Part shown: positions 33,920 through 42,325 of the stretch, one piece after another
Layout: each line of letters opens with the position of its first letter
Position numbering within the stretch: the stretch's first letter is position 1
From: Burkholderiales bacterium
GTDB taxonomy: Bacteria; Pseudomonadota; Gammaproteobacteria; Burkholderiales; SG8-41
DNA: 64,000 bases
Direction: 5' to 3'
Assembly: GCA_019749945.1 (NCBI GenBank)
Contig: JAIEPF010000007.1
Span: forward strand, 1-64,000
Notes under the pieces: generated by a model
The model's database searches: none
Told to the model about the DNA's origin: nothing
Seen by the model: the letters and a program-made list of their open reading frames with translations, nothing else
Made by a program: the position numbers and the translations under genes

Positions 33920-34786
33920 ATGAGATTGCGCAGTGTTGAGCTGGTCCTGCCGCAGGCGCAGGCGGCGGCGGAATTCCTGCAGGGCACATGGGGGCTGATC
34001 CCGGCCGGAACCCGCGGCGGCACGCTGTTTTTTCGCGGCACCGGCAGTCATCCCTACATCCTCTCGCTCGGCGAGGCTGCAGCACCGGCGGTGCGGGCCA
34101 TCGAGTTCTCCGGCACGCCGGATGAGGTTTCTGCGCTGCAGCTGCGGGCAGGTGCCTCAGGCGCAGCCGTGGAAACTTTTGCCGGACTTGATGCGCCGGG
34201 TGGTGGCGCCGGTTTTGTCGTTGCAGGGCCGGAGGCGCAGAAATACCGCTTTGTCGCGGAGGCGGCGCCGGTTGCGGAACTGCCGCCCGAGCGCGATCGG
34301 CCGCTGCAGATCACCCACGCGGTGCTCAATTCCGTGGATGTGGCGGCCTGCGAGCGCTTTGTCGAAGCCGCGCTGGGCTTCCGGGTCTCGGATCGCACCC
34401 GCATGATGACTTTCGTGCGCTGCAACCGCAAACACCATGCGCTGGCTTATGCGCATTCCGACGTGTCCTCGCTTAATCACATCGCCTTCGAGATGAACGA
34501 TGCCGATGGCGTCATGCGCGGCATCGGACGCATGCGCGATGCCGGCCACGACGTCGTGTGGGGACCGGGGCGCCATGGTCCCGGCAACAATGTCTTCGCT
34601 TACTTCATTGCGCCCTTCGGCGGTGTGATCGAGTACACGGCGGAGGTGTCCGAAGTGCCGGACGACTACCGGGTGGGCTCCCCGGAGGACTGGAAATGGC
34701 CGCCCGGGCGCATTGATCAGTGGGGCATTTCGACCAAGGACACTGCGAGGATCCCGGCGGCGGAGCGCGTCTTCCGTTTCGGCTGA
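33920..34786 (+). CDS. Glyoxalase/dioxygenase (VOC) superfamily protein
   Basis: This 288-residue protein has two beta-alpha-beta-beta-beta modules, as in extradiol ring-cleavage dioxygenases. The second module carries likely metal ligands: His in THAVLNSVD, His in LNHIAFEM and Glu in GGVIEYTAE. The first module is degenerate, the usual arrangement for the catechol 2,3-dioxygenase group. It may cleave an aromatic diol or be another VOC enzyme. It is co-oriented with, and 28 bp from, Bug receptor 6. Confidence 0.82.
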   Translation: MRLRSVELVLPQAQAAAEFLQGTWGLIPAGTRGGTLFFRGTGSHPYILSLGEAAAPAVRAIEFSGTPDEVSALQLRAGASGAAVETFAGLDAPGGGAGFVVAGPEAQKYRFVAEAAPVAELPPERDRPLQITHAVLNSVDVAACERFVEAALGFRVSDRTRMMTFVRCNRKHHALAYAHSDVSSLNHIAFEMNDADGVMRGIGRMRDAGHDVVWGPGRHGPGNNVFAYFIAPFGGVIEYTAEVSEVPDDYRVGSPEDWKWPPGRIDQWGISTKDTARIPAAERVFRFG

Positions 34787-34917
34787 CGGATTCTGCAGGT
34801 CGGGACGCGCAATCGCTGCGCTAATCGCGCACCTGTCAAGCTGTTGCCGCACGAAGGGCGTCCGTATAATCGGCCGCTTTGCCGCGATCCGGCCGTCTTC
34901 CCGGTTTACCTATTCCC

Positions 34918-35820
34918 ATGTGGCTCAAGAATCTCGTGCTCTACCGCCTGCCGGCGGACTGGTCCGTCGATGCCGACGCACTGGAACAAAAACTCGCGCA
35001 ACAACCGCTGCAGCCCTGCGGCGGTTTTCAGATGGAAAGTTCAGGCTGGGTTTGTCCGCGGGACGACGGCCGTTTTCTCTACCAGCAGCAGCGCCAGTGG
35101 CTGCTCGCCCTGGCCATGGAACAGAAGCTGCTGCCGGCATCGGTCATCCGCCAGGAAGCGCTGGACCGGTCGGTGGCGATTGCCGCCCAGCAGGGGCGCC
35201 CGGTCGGCCGCAAGCAGATGCGCGACCTCAAAATGCAGGTGATGAACGAACTGATGCCCCGCGCGCTGTCACGCCGGCGCACGACCCATGCCTGGATCGA
35301 TTCCGCGCATCACTGGCTGGCGGTGGATGCGGCGGGTGATGCCAGGGCGGAGCAGTTCATGGAAGCCCTGCGCCGGGCTGACGACGATGTGCATGCCTTG
35401 CGGCTGGAAACGCAGCGTTCGCCGGCGTCGGCGATGGCTGAGTGGCTGGTGAAAGGGGATGCGCCGGGCGTGTTCAGCATCGATCAGGATCTTGAGTTAC
35501 GCGCCGCGGATGCCGGCAAGGCCAGCGTGCGTTACGCGCGGCACAACCTCGATGGCAAGGAAATCCGCGACCATATCGCCGGCGGCAAGACCGTGGTGCG
35601 ACTGGGCCTGACCTGGAATGACCGTATTTCGTTTGTATTAACGGAACAATTGCAGGTCAAGCGCATTTCCTTCCTCGAAATCCTCAAGCGGGAATCGGAT
35701 GCTGAAGTCGAGGACGAGGGCGAGCAGTTTGAAATCGACTTTGCCTTGATGACCGGTGAGCTGTCGCTGTTGCTCGCCGACCTGGTCAAGGCCTTGGGTG
35801 GAGACAAGGAAAAAGCCTGA
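34918..35820 (+). CDS. rdgC: Recombination-associated protein RdgC
   Basis: This 300-residue protein binds duplex DNA as a ring-shaped dimer and restrains RecA activity in E. coli. The start MWLKNLVLYRL at 34918 is the family's characteristic N-terminus. LPRALSRRR-like (MPRALSRRRTTHAWID) and LTWNDRISFVL segments are conserved. Length equals the family norm. It is monocistronic, with a terminator hairpin that begins inside its own stop region. Confidence 0.95.
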   Translation: MWLKNLVLYRLPADWSVDADALEQKLAQQPLQPCGGFQMESSGWVCPRDDGRFLYQQQRQWLLALAMEQKLLPASVIRQEALDRSVAIAAQQGRPVGRKQMRDLKMQVMNELMPRALSRRRTTHAWIDSAHHWLAVDAAGDARAEQFMEALRRADDDVHALRLETQRSPASAMAEWLVKGDAPGVFSIDQDLELRAADAGKASVRYARHNLDGKEIRDHIAGGKTVVRLGLTWNDRISFVLTEQLQVKRISFLEILKRESDAEVEDEGEQFEIDFALMTGELSLLLADLVKALGGDKEKA

Positions 35821-35840
35821 AGACGGGTCTTCAGGCTTTT
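35811..35840. terminator. Terminator overlapping the rdgC stop codon
   Basis: Perfect 13-bp arms 35811-35823 and 35828-35840 pair around loop CGGG. With A- and T-ends it can serve both rdgC and the convergent FMN gene. Confidence 0.88.
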
Positions 35841-35875
35841 ATTTGCAGAGTGCCGGCGGAATCGTCGGCGTCTGT

Positions 35876-37108
35876 TTATGACTCGGCTGTTTTTGCCTCC
35901 GCCACCACGCGCAGCGCAGGGCGTTCTTTCGGCGCGCGCAGTTCGTGTTTGTCGGCAAAGAGCAGGCATTGCGGGCCGATGTCGGCAATGGTGTTGCAGC
36001 CGAGCAGCGCCATGTTGCGATGGATTTCGTCGCGGTAGATCTGCAGCGCGCGCGCCGCACCGGCTTCGCCGCCCGCCGCCACGCCGTACAGCGTCGAGCG
36101 GCCGACCATCACCGCATTGGCGCCGAGCGCCAGCGCTTTCACCACGTCGCTGCCGCGGCGGATGCCGCTGTCCATGAAAATGGTCGCGCGTTTGCCCACG
36201 GCATCAACGATTTCCGGCAGGACCTCGATCGGCGACACGATGCCGTCGAGATTGCGCCCGCCGTGGTTGGATACGTCGATGCCGTCCGCGCCATGGTCGA
36301 CGGCGGTGATTGCATCCTGCGGATCAAGGATGCCTTTGACGATCAGCTTGTGCGGCCAGATTTTGCGGATGGCATCAAGGTCTGCCCAGCTGATGGAATC
36401 GGTGCGGAGGCTGGAACGTCCCGGCGGGCCTTTGGTCATTTTGGCTTTGGCGGCAGCGGGATAGTTGGCATACATCGGCATGCCGGTGGTCAGCAGGTAG
36501 CGTCCCATCACACTCATCAGCCAGCGCGGGTGCGTCATCATGTCCCAGGTGTTGCGTGCGTTGAGGCTGAACGGCAGCGTGAAGCCGTTGCGCAGATTGT
36601 ATTCGCGGTTGCCGGAGGACACGCCGTCGACGGTGACGACCAGGGTTTTGTAGCCCGCGGCCTTGGCGCGGTTGACCAGTTCATGCGACATCGACCGGTC
36701 CGGCCACAGATAAAGCTGGAACCACAGCTCGCCGCCGGCTTCGTCGGCAACGCGCTCCATCGCGGTGATCGAGCCGGTGGCCAGCGTGAAGGGGATGCCG
36801 GCGGCGCGCGCGGCCTTGGCGAGTTTGATTTCGCCCTCGTGCCACAGCAGTCCTGCAACCCCGGTGGGGGCGATCACCAGCGGCATCTTGTGCTTGACGC
36901 CGAAAATGGTGGTGTCCTGATTGCGTTTGGACACATCAACAAAGGTGCGGGTGCGGAAGCGGATGCGGTCGAAGACTTCGCGGTTGTTGCGCAGCGCGAC
37001 TTCGTCCTCGGTGCCGCGGTCGACAAATTCAAAAAAACCCTTGGGCACACGCTTCAGCGCGATGTCGCGCAGGTCGAAAATATTGTAGGCCTTGAGGTCT
37101 TTGCTCAT
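35876..37108 (-). CDS. FMN-dependent alpha-hydroxy-acid oxidase/dehydrogenase (3)
   Basis: This is a 410-residue member of the L-lactate/mandelate dehydrogenase group, starting MSKDLKAYNIFDLRDIA at 37108 after GGGGAG. The catalytic SNHGGRNLDG (His and Arg) and KGILDPQDA (Lys) are intact, as is WFQLYLWPD. The N-terminal active-site Tyr region reads FFEFVDRGTEDE, with Phe in the Tyr position. Divergent from the amidase operon at 37287. Confidence 0.9.
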   Translation of the reverse strand: MSKDLKAYNIFDLRDIALKRVPKGFFEFVDRGTEDEVALRNNREVFDRIRFRTRTFVDVSKRNQDTTIFGVKHKMPLVIAPTGVAGLLWHEGEIKLAKAARAAGIPFTLATGSITAMERVADEAGGELWFQLYLWPDRSMSHELVNRAKAAGYKTLVVTVDGVSSGNREYNLRNGFTLPFSLNARNTWDMMTHPRWLMSVMGRYLLTTGMPMYANYPAAAKAKMTKGPPGRSSLRTDSISWADLDAIRKIWPHKLIVKGILDPQDAITAVDHGADGIDVSNHGGRNLDGIVSPIEVLPEIVDAVGKRATIFMDSGIRRGSDVVKALALGANAVMVGRSTLYGVAAGGEAGAARALQIYRDEIHRNMALLGCNTIADIGPQCLLFADKHELRAPKERPALRVVAEAKTAES

Positions 37109-37286
37109 GGGGGCTCCCCTGATGACGGAAACATGACTGAATGAGGCTGGGAGTATCGTCAGCCGTGGCGGGCCTGTCAAACCGCAGATTTGTCGCGGAA
37201 AAGACCACATGTTGTTGCGCGGGATTTGCCTCGGAGCGCCTGATGGCCGACACTCCGCCACTGAATCATTGCATGAACATCCGAAC

Positions 37287-38738
37287 ATGAATTCAAGCGT
37301 TTCCGATCCGGTTTACCTGAGTGCCGCCGCACAGGGGCGGTTGATCCGCGACCGCAAACTGTCGCCGGTGGAACTGATGCAGTCCTGCTTGGCGCGCATC
37401 GAGCGCTGGAATCCGGTGCTTCGCGCCTACATCACGGTCTGCGCCGAATCGGCAATGGCTGAGGCGCGCATTGCCGAGCGTGAAATCGCCGCCGGCCGCT
37501 GGCGCGGACTCCTGCACGGCCTGCCGTTCGGCGTGAAAGACCAGTTGAATACCAAAGGCATCAAGACCACGCTGGGCTCGCGCATCCTCGCCGACAATGT
37601 GCCTGACCATGATGCAGCGGTCATTGAAAAACTGAAAGCTGCGGGTGCGATCCTGATCGGCAAGGAAAACCTGCACGAGTTCGGCAAGGGCGGCACCATC
37701 GATTTCCCCTACGGCCAGCCGCGCAATCCCTGGCATCTGGACCACAACCCCGCCGGTTCTTCAAGCGGATCGGGCATTGCGCCGGCCTGCGGCTTTACTT
37801 CCGGCTCGCTGGGTGAAGACACCGGCGGTTCGGTGCGCAGTCCCGCGGCAGCCAACGGCATCGTCGGCCTGCGCCCGACCTTCGGCCGCGTCAGCCGCTG
37901 GGGCGGCGTGATGTACGGCTGGACCGCCGACACCATCGGGCCGCTGACGCGCACGGTGGAAGACAATGCACTGTTTTTGCAGGCTATTGCCGGCCATGAC
38001 GCCAGGGATCCGCTGTCCAGCACGCGTCCGGTTCCCGATTATGCGGCTGCGCTGACGCCGGGGCTGAAAGGCCTGACCCTGGGCGTGGTCCGGGAGATGA
38101 CCTGGCCGGAGGGTGTGCATGCGGAAGTCGCGGCAGCCATGAAGGAGGCGATCAAGGTGCTGGAAGGGCTGGGCGCGACGGTGAGAGAAGTGTCATTGCC
38201 GCGGGCGAAATACGCGGTGCCGCTGCAGTTGCTGACTTCCGACTCCGATATTGCGGCAATGATGCTGAAAAAATGGCTGCGCACGCGCTGGCATGATTTT
38301 GATGTCGGTACGCGCACCCGGCTGGCCGCCGGATGCCTGATCCCGGCGGCGGTGTACCACAGGGCTATGCGTGGCCGCGCAGTGGTGCGCCGCGAAGTGC
38401 TGCAGGTGCTGGCGGGCGTGGACGCGCTGCTGTGCCCGACCAACCTCAATCCGCCGGGGCGCATCGACGCGACAAAGGAGACCGTGGACTCGGCCGAGGC
38501 GATGCAGCGCAAGGTGATCCTGCGCCGCATCAGCACCTATCCGTTCAGCATGGCCAATGTGCCGGCCCTGGCGCTGCCGATGGGTTATAGCGGCAAGGGA
38601 CTTCCGCTTTCGCTGCAAATCGCCGGCAAACCCTTTGCCGAGGACATGGTATTCCGTGTCGCACATGCCTTTGAGCAGGCGACCCCCTGGCATGACCGCC
38701 ATCCCGCACTCGACAAACTGGCGGCAGCCGGCACCTGA
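37287..38738 (+). CDS. Amidase-signature family enzyme (AtzE/GatA-like large subunit)
   Basis: This 483-residue amide hydrolase has the Ser-cisSer-Lys triad visible: Lys84 in FGVKDQ, the cis-Ser near 159 in PAGSSSGSG, and nucleophile Ser182 in EDTGGSVRSPAA. The start at 37287 gives MNSSVSDPVYLSA. It is followed 11 bp later by a 65-residue GatC/AtzG-like protein, so it is likely a two-subunit amidase like 1-carboxybiuret hydrolase AtzEG rather than GatCAB. The substrate may be an amide of the solute taken up by Bug receptor 7. Confidence 0.9.
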   Translation: MNSSVSDPVYLSAAAQGRLIRDRKLSPVELMQSCLARIERWNPVLRAYITVCAESAMAEARIAEREIAAGRWRGLLHGLPFGVKDQLNTKGIKTTLGSRILADNVPDHDAAVIEKLKAAGAILIGKENLHEFGKGGTIDFPYGQPRNPWHLDHNPAGSSSGSGIAPACGFTSGSLGEDTGGSVRSPAAANGIVGLRPTFGRVSRWGGVMYGWTADTIGPLTRTVEDNALFLQAIAGHDARDPLSSTRPVPDYAAALTPGLKGLTLGVVREMTWPEGVHAEVAAAMKEAIKVLEGLGATVREVSLPRAKYAVPLQLLTSDSDIAAMMLKKWLRTRWHDFDVGTRTRLAAGCLIPAAVYHRAMRGRAVVRREVLQVLAGVDALLCPTNLNPPGRIDATKETVDSAEAMQRKVILRRISTYPFSMANVPALALPMGYSGKGLPLSLQIAGKPFAEDMVFRVAHAFEQATPWHDRHPALDKLAAAGT

Positions 38739-38749
38739 GGAGACAAGGC

Positions 38750-38947
38750 ATGAAACTGACCCGTGATCAGACCCAGGTGCTTGCCGCTGCGGCGGGCCTC
38801 AACATCCCCGAGGAAGATCTGGAGAGCGTGACCCTGCGCGTTTCGGCGCTGCTGGAATCGATGGCGCAGATCGAGGCGGAGCTCGGCGCCGAGATGGATG
38901 CCGTGGAGCCGGTGCCGCCGGTGTTTCCCCGCGAGGATTTTGACTGA
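38750..38947 (+). CDS. Small GatC/AtzG-like amidase subunit
   Basis: This 65-residue protein has a GatC/AtzG-like layout: an N-terminal helical part (LNIPEEDLESVTLRVSALL) and an acidic segment EMDAVEPVPPVFPREDF that in relatives wraps the amidase. Its position immediately behind an amidase gene supports a stabilising small-subunit role. The identification rests on size, context and motif style, not strong identity. Confidence 0.75.
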   Translation: MKLTRDQTQVLAAAAGLNIPEEDLESVTLRVSALLESMAQIEAELGAEMDAVEPVPPVFPREDFD

Positions 38948-39071
38948 CCGCAGTCTGCCTGCGCTGTCAGTCCGTTTTAGTCATTTATGGCAGGAAAATT
39001 GCTTTGTCTGCGATGGGAAGATGCACATGCCGGGCTGACCGGCCGCAACGCTATATGGAGACAGGAACATC

Positions 39072-40055
39072 ATGACTACGCATAAATACCTCAGCGGCGT
39101 GTTTTTGGCGGCACTGTGCGCCGCGGCCTCGGCCCAGCCTGTGGCCAAGGGCGATGCCAGCGACTATCCCAACCGGCCGATCCGTCTCGTGGTCTCGGCG
39201 GCACCGGGCGGCAGCAGTGACGGTGCGGCGCGAGTCATCGCCCAGCGCCTGAACGACTTGTGGAAACAGCAGATCGTCGTCGACAACCGCGGCGGGGCGG
39301 GCGGCGTCCTCGGCGCCGGTCTGGTGGCTACATCCGAGCCTGACGGCTATACCATCGGCATCGTCTCGCTGCGCTTCTCGGTCAATCCCAGCCTGCTGAA
39401 AATGCCCTTCGATCCGATCAAGGATTTCGAATTCCTGACCATGAATGGTGCGGTCGGCAATGTGCTGGTCGTCAACGTGAAATCGCCGCTGACCTCGGTC
39501 AAGGATCTGATCGAGCAGGCCAGGGCAAAACCCGGCCAGTTCACCTTTGCCTCGTCCGGCATCGGCGGCGCGCCGCACCTCACCGGTGAATTTTTTGCAC
39601 AACAAACGGGCGTCAAGCTGACCCACATCCCCTACAAGGGCGGCGGGCCCGCCATTGCCGACCTGCTCGCCAACAATGTGACCATGAGTTTTGCGTCGCT
39701 GACTTCGGCCTTGCCGCACATCAAATCCAGCCGCCTGCGGCCGCTCGCCGTGGCGGCGAAGGTCAGGGCCAGTCAGCTGCCCGAAGTGCCGACGATGAAG
39801 GAGGCCGGTGCGGGTGAACTTCATGTGCTCGACTGGCAGGGCATGCTGACCACGGCCGGCACGCCGAAGCCGATTGTGACAAAGCTGTCGACGACCATCC
39901 GCGGCATCCTCAAGGAGCCCGAAACCACGCGGCGTTTTGATGCCATGGGGCTGGACATTATCGCCAGCAGCGGCGAAGAGTTCCGGCGTGACGTCGCCAG
40001 CGACATCAAGCGCTGGGCAAAAGTGGTCAAGGAAGCCAACATCAAGGCGGATTGA
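39072..40055 (+). CDS. Bug/TctC-family periplasmic solute receptor (7)
   Basis: This is a 327-residue receptor with a signal peptide ending near AASA (21). The mature sequence QPVAKGDASDYPNRPIRLVVSAAPGG has a slightly longer lead than the others. VDNRGGAGG and IPYKGGG are present. It lies between the amidase pair and an asparaginase with 3 bp to the latter, implying capture of an amide-bearing or amino-dicarboxylic solute. Confidence 0.93.
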   Translation: MTTHKYLSGVFLAALCAAASAQPVAKGDASDYPNRPIRLVVSAAPGGSSDGAARVIAQRLNDLWKQQIVVDNRGGAGGVLGAGLVATSEPDGYTIGIVSLRFSVNPSLLKMPFDPIKDFEFLTMNGAVGNVLVVNVKSPLTSVKDLIEQARAKPGQFTFASSGIGGAPHLTGEFFAQQTGVKLTHIPYKGGGPAIADLLANNVTMSFASLTSALPHIKSSRLRPLAVAAKVRASQLPEVPTMKEAGAGELHVLDWQGMLTTAGTPKPIVTKLSTTIRGILKEPETTRRFDAMGLDIIASSGEEFRRDVASDIKRWAKVVKEANIKAD

Positions 40056-40058
40056 ATC

Positions 40059-41054
40059 ATGGGCAAACCCACAGTCTGCGTCGTTGGCACCGGCGGCACC
40101 ATTGCTTCACGTTATGACGCCGCCTTGGGCGGCCATGTGTCCACGGCGACGGCGCAGGATCTGGTGGCGGCGGTGCCGGACCTGGCGGACATTGCCGACA
40201 TCCGCGTGATCGAACACTCAAACATCAACAGCGCGCTGATGGATACGGCCACGGCGTTCGGGCTGCGCGACACCCTGCGCAAGGTGCTGCAGGACGATGC
40301 AGTCGCCGGGGTTGTCGTGACCCACGGCACGGCCACACTGGAGGAAACCGCCTACCTGATGGATCTCACCGTCGGGTCGGACAAGCCGGTCGTGTTTACC
40401 GGGGCGCAGCGCAACGCCGACGAGAAGGATCCCGATGGTCCGCGCAACCTGTTCTGCGCCGCACTGATCGCGGCGCATCCCGAAGCGGCAGGGCGCGGTG
40501 TGCTGGTGGCGCTGGGCAGCGCAATACTGGCGGCGCGTGATGCGACCAAAATCAATCCGGAAATCCTCACTTGTTTTGGCGCACGCGACGGCGGACCCGT
40601 GGGCAGTGTGACCAAGAGCGGCGTGACGTTTTTTGCCATGCCGCAGCGGCGGGTGCATCTGGAGATCGCGGCGCTCAAACCGGATGTGCATATCATCAGG
40701 ATGGCGCAGGGCGCGAACGACCTGCTGTTCCGTGCCTGTATCGAGGCGAAAGTCGACGGCATTGTGGTCGAAGGCACCGGCGGCGGCAACGTGAACCGGC
40801 CGTTTTATGACGGAGTCTGTGCGGCCATTGATGCGGGTATTCCCGTGGTCGCGGGTTTACGCCTGCCTTCAGGTGCGCCGCATCTGGGCAAGGGTTATCC
40901 GGGTTCCTACCAGAGCCTGATCGCCAGGGGTGCGATATCTTCGGGTTATCTAAGCGGCCTGAAGGCGCGCATCCTGCTGATGGCGGCGCTGGGCCATACC
41001 AGTGACATCCATCAGTTGCGCGACATATTCGCGCGGGCGGGAGGCGGCGTCTGA
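40059..41054 (+). CDS. Asparaginase/glutaminase-family amidohydrolase
   Basis: This 331-residue L-asparaginase-like enzyme releases ammonia from an amide. The first nucleophile motif is VVGTGGTIASRY (Thr14) and the second VVTHGTATLEETAY, with TGAQRNADEKDPDGPRNL completing the family's active-site lid. It has no signal peptide, so it is cytoplasmic. It is co-transcribed with Bug receptor 7 (3-bp gap) and probably the amidase. The true substrate may be an asparagine analogue. Confidence 0.9.
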   Translation: MGKPTVCVVGTGGTIASRYDAALGGHVSTATAQDLVAAVPDLADIADIRVIEHSNINSALMDTATAFGLRDTLRKVLQDDAVAGVVVTHGTATLEETAYLMDLTVGSDKPVVFTGAQRNADEKDPDGPRNLFCAALIAAHPEAAGRGVLVALGSAILAARDATKINPEILTCFGARDGGPVGSVTKSGVTFFAMPQRRVHLEIAALKPDVHIIRMAQGANDLLFRACIEAKVDGIVVEGTGGGNVNRPFYDGVCAAIDAGIPVVAGLRLPSGAPHLGKGYPGSYQSLIARGAISSGYLSGLKARILLMAALGHTSDIHQLRDIFARAGGGV

Positions 41055-41125
41055 CGGCCGCTGGTGGCGATAATGATTAAAATGCCGCTTCATTTTCGCG
41101 CAGCCAGGCGCATCGGGGAGCATGA

Positions 41126-41893
41126 ATGACGGCAAAAACCAGCGATGTAAAAACAGTCAGCATCAACGAAGGCGTGGCCGTGGTGACGCTGAACCGGCCG
41201 CAGGTGATGAATGCGCTCAACCTCCAGTTGCGCGAGGAGCTCATCCAGCTGGCGCAGGCCATGGATGCCGATCCCGGCGTCAGCGTGATCATTTTCACGG
41301 GTGCGGGTGACAAGGCGTTTTGCGCGGGTGCTGATCTGAAGGAGCGCGGACAAAGAACCACGGAGGAGATGTACAACGAGCGGCGGTTTTTCCGTTCAAA
41401 ATGGGTCAACGCCATCGCCGGCATGGCAAAACCGACCATTGCCGCGATCAATGGTTATTGCCTCGGCGGCGGACTGGAAGTCGCCTTGCAATGCGACCTG
41501 CGCATCGCTTCGGACAACGCAAAATTCGGCCTGCCCGAAGTGACCCTGGGTTTCCTGCCGGGGGCCGGCGGCACGCAGCGGCTGCCGCGGGCGATCGGCC
41601 TGCAAAAAGCCAAGGAAATGATCCTGACCGGCAAACACATCGATGCCGCGGAGGCCGAGCGCTTCGGCATCGTGCTGCGTGTGGTATCCCGCACCGAACT
41701 GATGCCGGTGGCGCTGGAGCTGGCGCGGTCGATTGCAAAAAATCCGCGCATCGCGGTGATGCAGGCCAAGGTTGCGCTCAACGCGTCCCAGGAAACCATG
41801 CTGTCCGGGGGTGTTCAGGCCGAAAACGAGGCCTGGCTGGCGTGCATGCTGTCGGATACCTGGAAAGAGAAGGTGGCACGATTCAAGGATTAG
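41126..41893 (+). CDS. Enoyl-CoA hydratase/isomerase family protein (2)
   Basis: This is a 255-residue crotonase-fold enzyme. AFCAGADLKERG and YCLGGGLEVALQCDLRIAS form the oxyanion hole, and PEVTLGFLPGAGGTQRLPR is the standard catalytic loop with both ends typical of true hydratases. GGAG lies upstream of the ATG. It follows the asparaginase by 71 bp and is the last gene of the run before a terminator. Confidence 0.92.
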   Translation: MTAKTSDVKTVSINEGVAVVTLNRPQVMNALNLQLREELIQLAQAMDADPGVSVIIFTGAGDKAFCAGADLKERGQRTTEEMYNERRFFRSKWVNAIAGMAKPTIAAINGYCLGGGLEVALQCDLRIASDNAKFGLPEVTLGFLPGAGGTQRLPRAIGLQKAKEMILTGKHIDAAEAERFGIVLRVVSRTELMPVALELARSIAKNPRIAVMQAKVALNASQETMLSGGVQAENEAWLACMLSDTWKEKVARFKD

Positions 41894-41922
41894 CGGCTTG
41901 GGTGATGACTGCGCGAGCAATA

Positions 41923-41948
41923 AAAAAGCAGCCGAAGGGCTGCTTTTT
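41923..41948 (+). terminator. Terminator after enoyl-CoA hydratase 2
   Basis: AAAAAGCAGCC (41923-41933) pairs with GGCTGCTTTTT (41938-41948) around GAAG. It is immediately followed by a copy of the tRNA-Ser 3' end. Confidence 0.88.
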
Positions 41949-41962
41949 GTTTGGCGGAGAGG

Positions 41963-42007
41963 GAGGGATTGTGAGGACATCGCCTTTGGGCGATATCCTC
42001 ATCCCTC
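41963..42007 (-). repeat. Long imperfect hairpin beside the tRNA-tail copy
   Basis: Arms 41963-41984 and 41989-42007 pair over 19 positions with a 3-base bulge. The one C·A mismatch becomes a G·U pair in a minus-strand transcript. Confidence 0.6.
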
Positions 42008-42110
42008 GCTGGAGCTCGGGACCGCCGCGCAGGGCGCGGCGTCCTGCGCGACACGCTGCGCGTGTCGCTGGTCGAACCCAAAGAGGTTTCGTCCACACGC
42101 CCACCGCGCC

Positions 42111-42144
42111 AATTAAAAACAGCCGCTATGGGCTGTTTTTAATT
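42111..42144 (-). terminator. Terminator of tRNA-Ser
   Basis: Perfect 14-bp arms AATTAAAAACAGCC (42111-42124) and GGCTGTTTTTAATT (42131-42144). It lies directly 3' of the tRNA on the minus strand. Confidence 0.85.
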
Positions 42145-42146
42145 GG

Positions 42147-42235
42147 CGGAGAGGGAGGGATTCGAACCCTCGTTACGGGTTTCCCCGTAAACACGCTTTC
42201 CAGGCGTGCGACTTAAACCACTCATCCACCTCTCC
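42147..42235 (-). tRNA. tRNA-Ser (anticodon GGA)
   Basis: This 89-nt class II tRNA has acceptor arms GGAGAGG (42229-42235) and CCTCTCC (42148-42154) and T-loop GGTTCGAATCC. The anticodon loop CTGGAAA gives GGA (plus-strand TCC at 42199-42201). A long variable arm includes TTTACGGGGAAACCCGTAA. CCA is not encoded. A duplicate of its 3' end lies 192 bp away. Confidence 0.95.
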
Positions 42236-42278
42236 GGAGGGCGCGATTCTAGCATGGCCGCTTCGTGGGTTAGCCCAA

Positions 42279-42306
42279 AAACAAAGCCCGCCGAAGCGGG
42301 CCTTGT
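42279..42306 (-). terminator. Terminator of the symporter operon
   Basis: On the minus strand GCCCGC-TTCG-GCGGGC is followed by TTTGTTTTT, a stable tetraloop hairpin with a U-rich tail. Confidence 0.85.
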
Positions 42307-42325
42307 TGCCGTATGACACCGGTGT

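Larger units (their letters stand above)
41951..42162 (-). repeat. 20-bp duplicate of the tRNA-Ser 3' end (41951-41970, 42143-42162)
   Basis: TTGGCGGAGAGGGAGGGATT occurs at both sites, 192 bp apart. Each copy is preceded by a similar GGCTG(C)TTTTT terminator hairpin, so the tRNA tail plus its terminator has been duplicated. The intervening DNA has no credible gene. Confidence 0.8.

Noticed and set aside
41401..42216. Plus-strand frame with two GGEGGI-type segments
   Set aside because: It runs over the enoyl-CoA hydratase in another frame and then antisense over the tRNA-Ser tails, which create the GGEGGI peptides.
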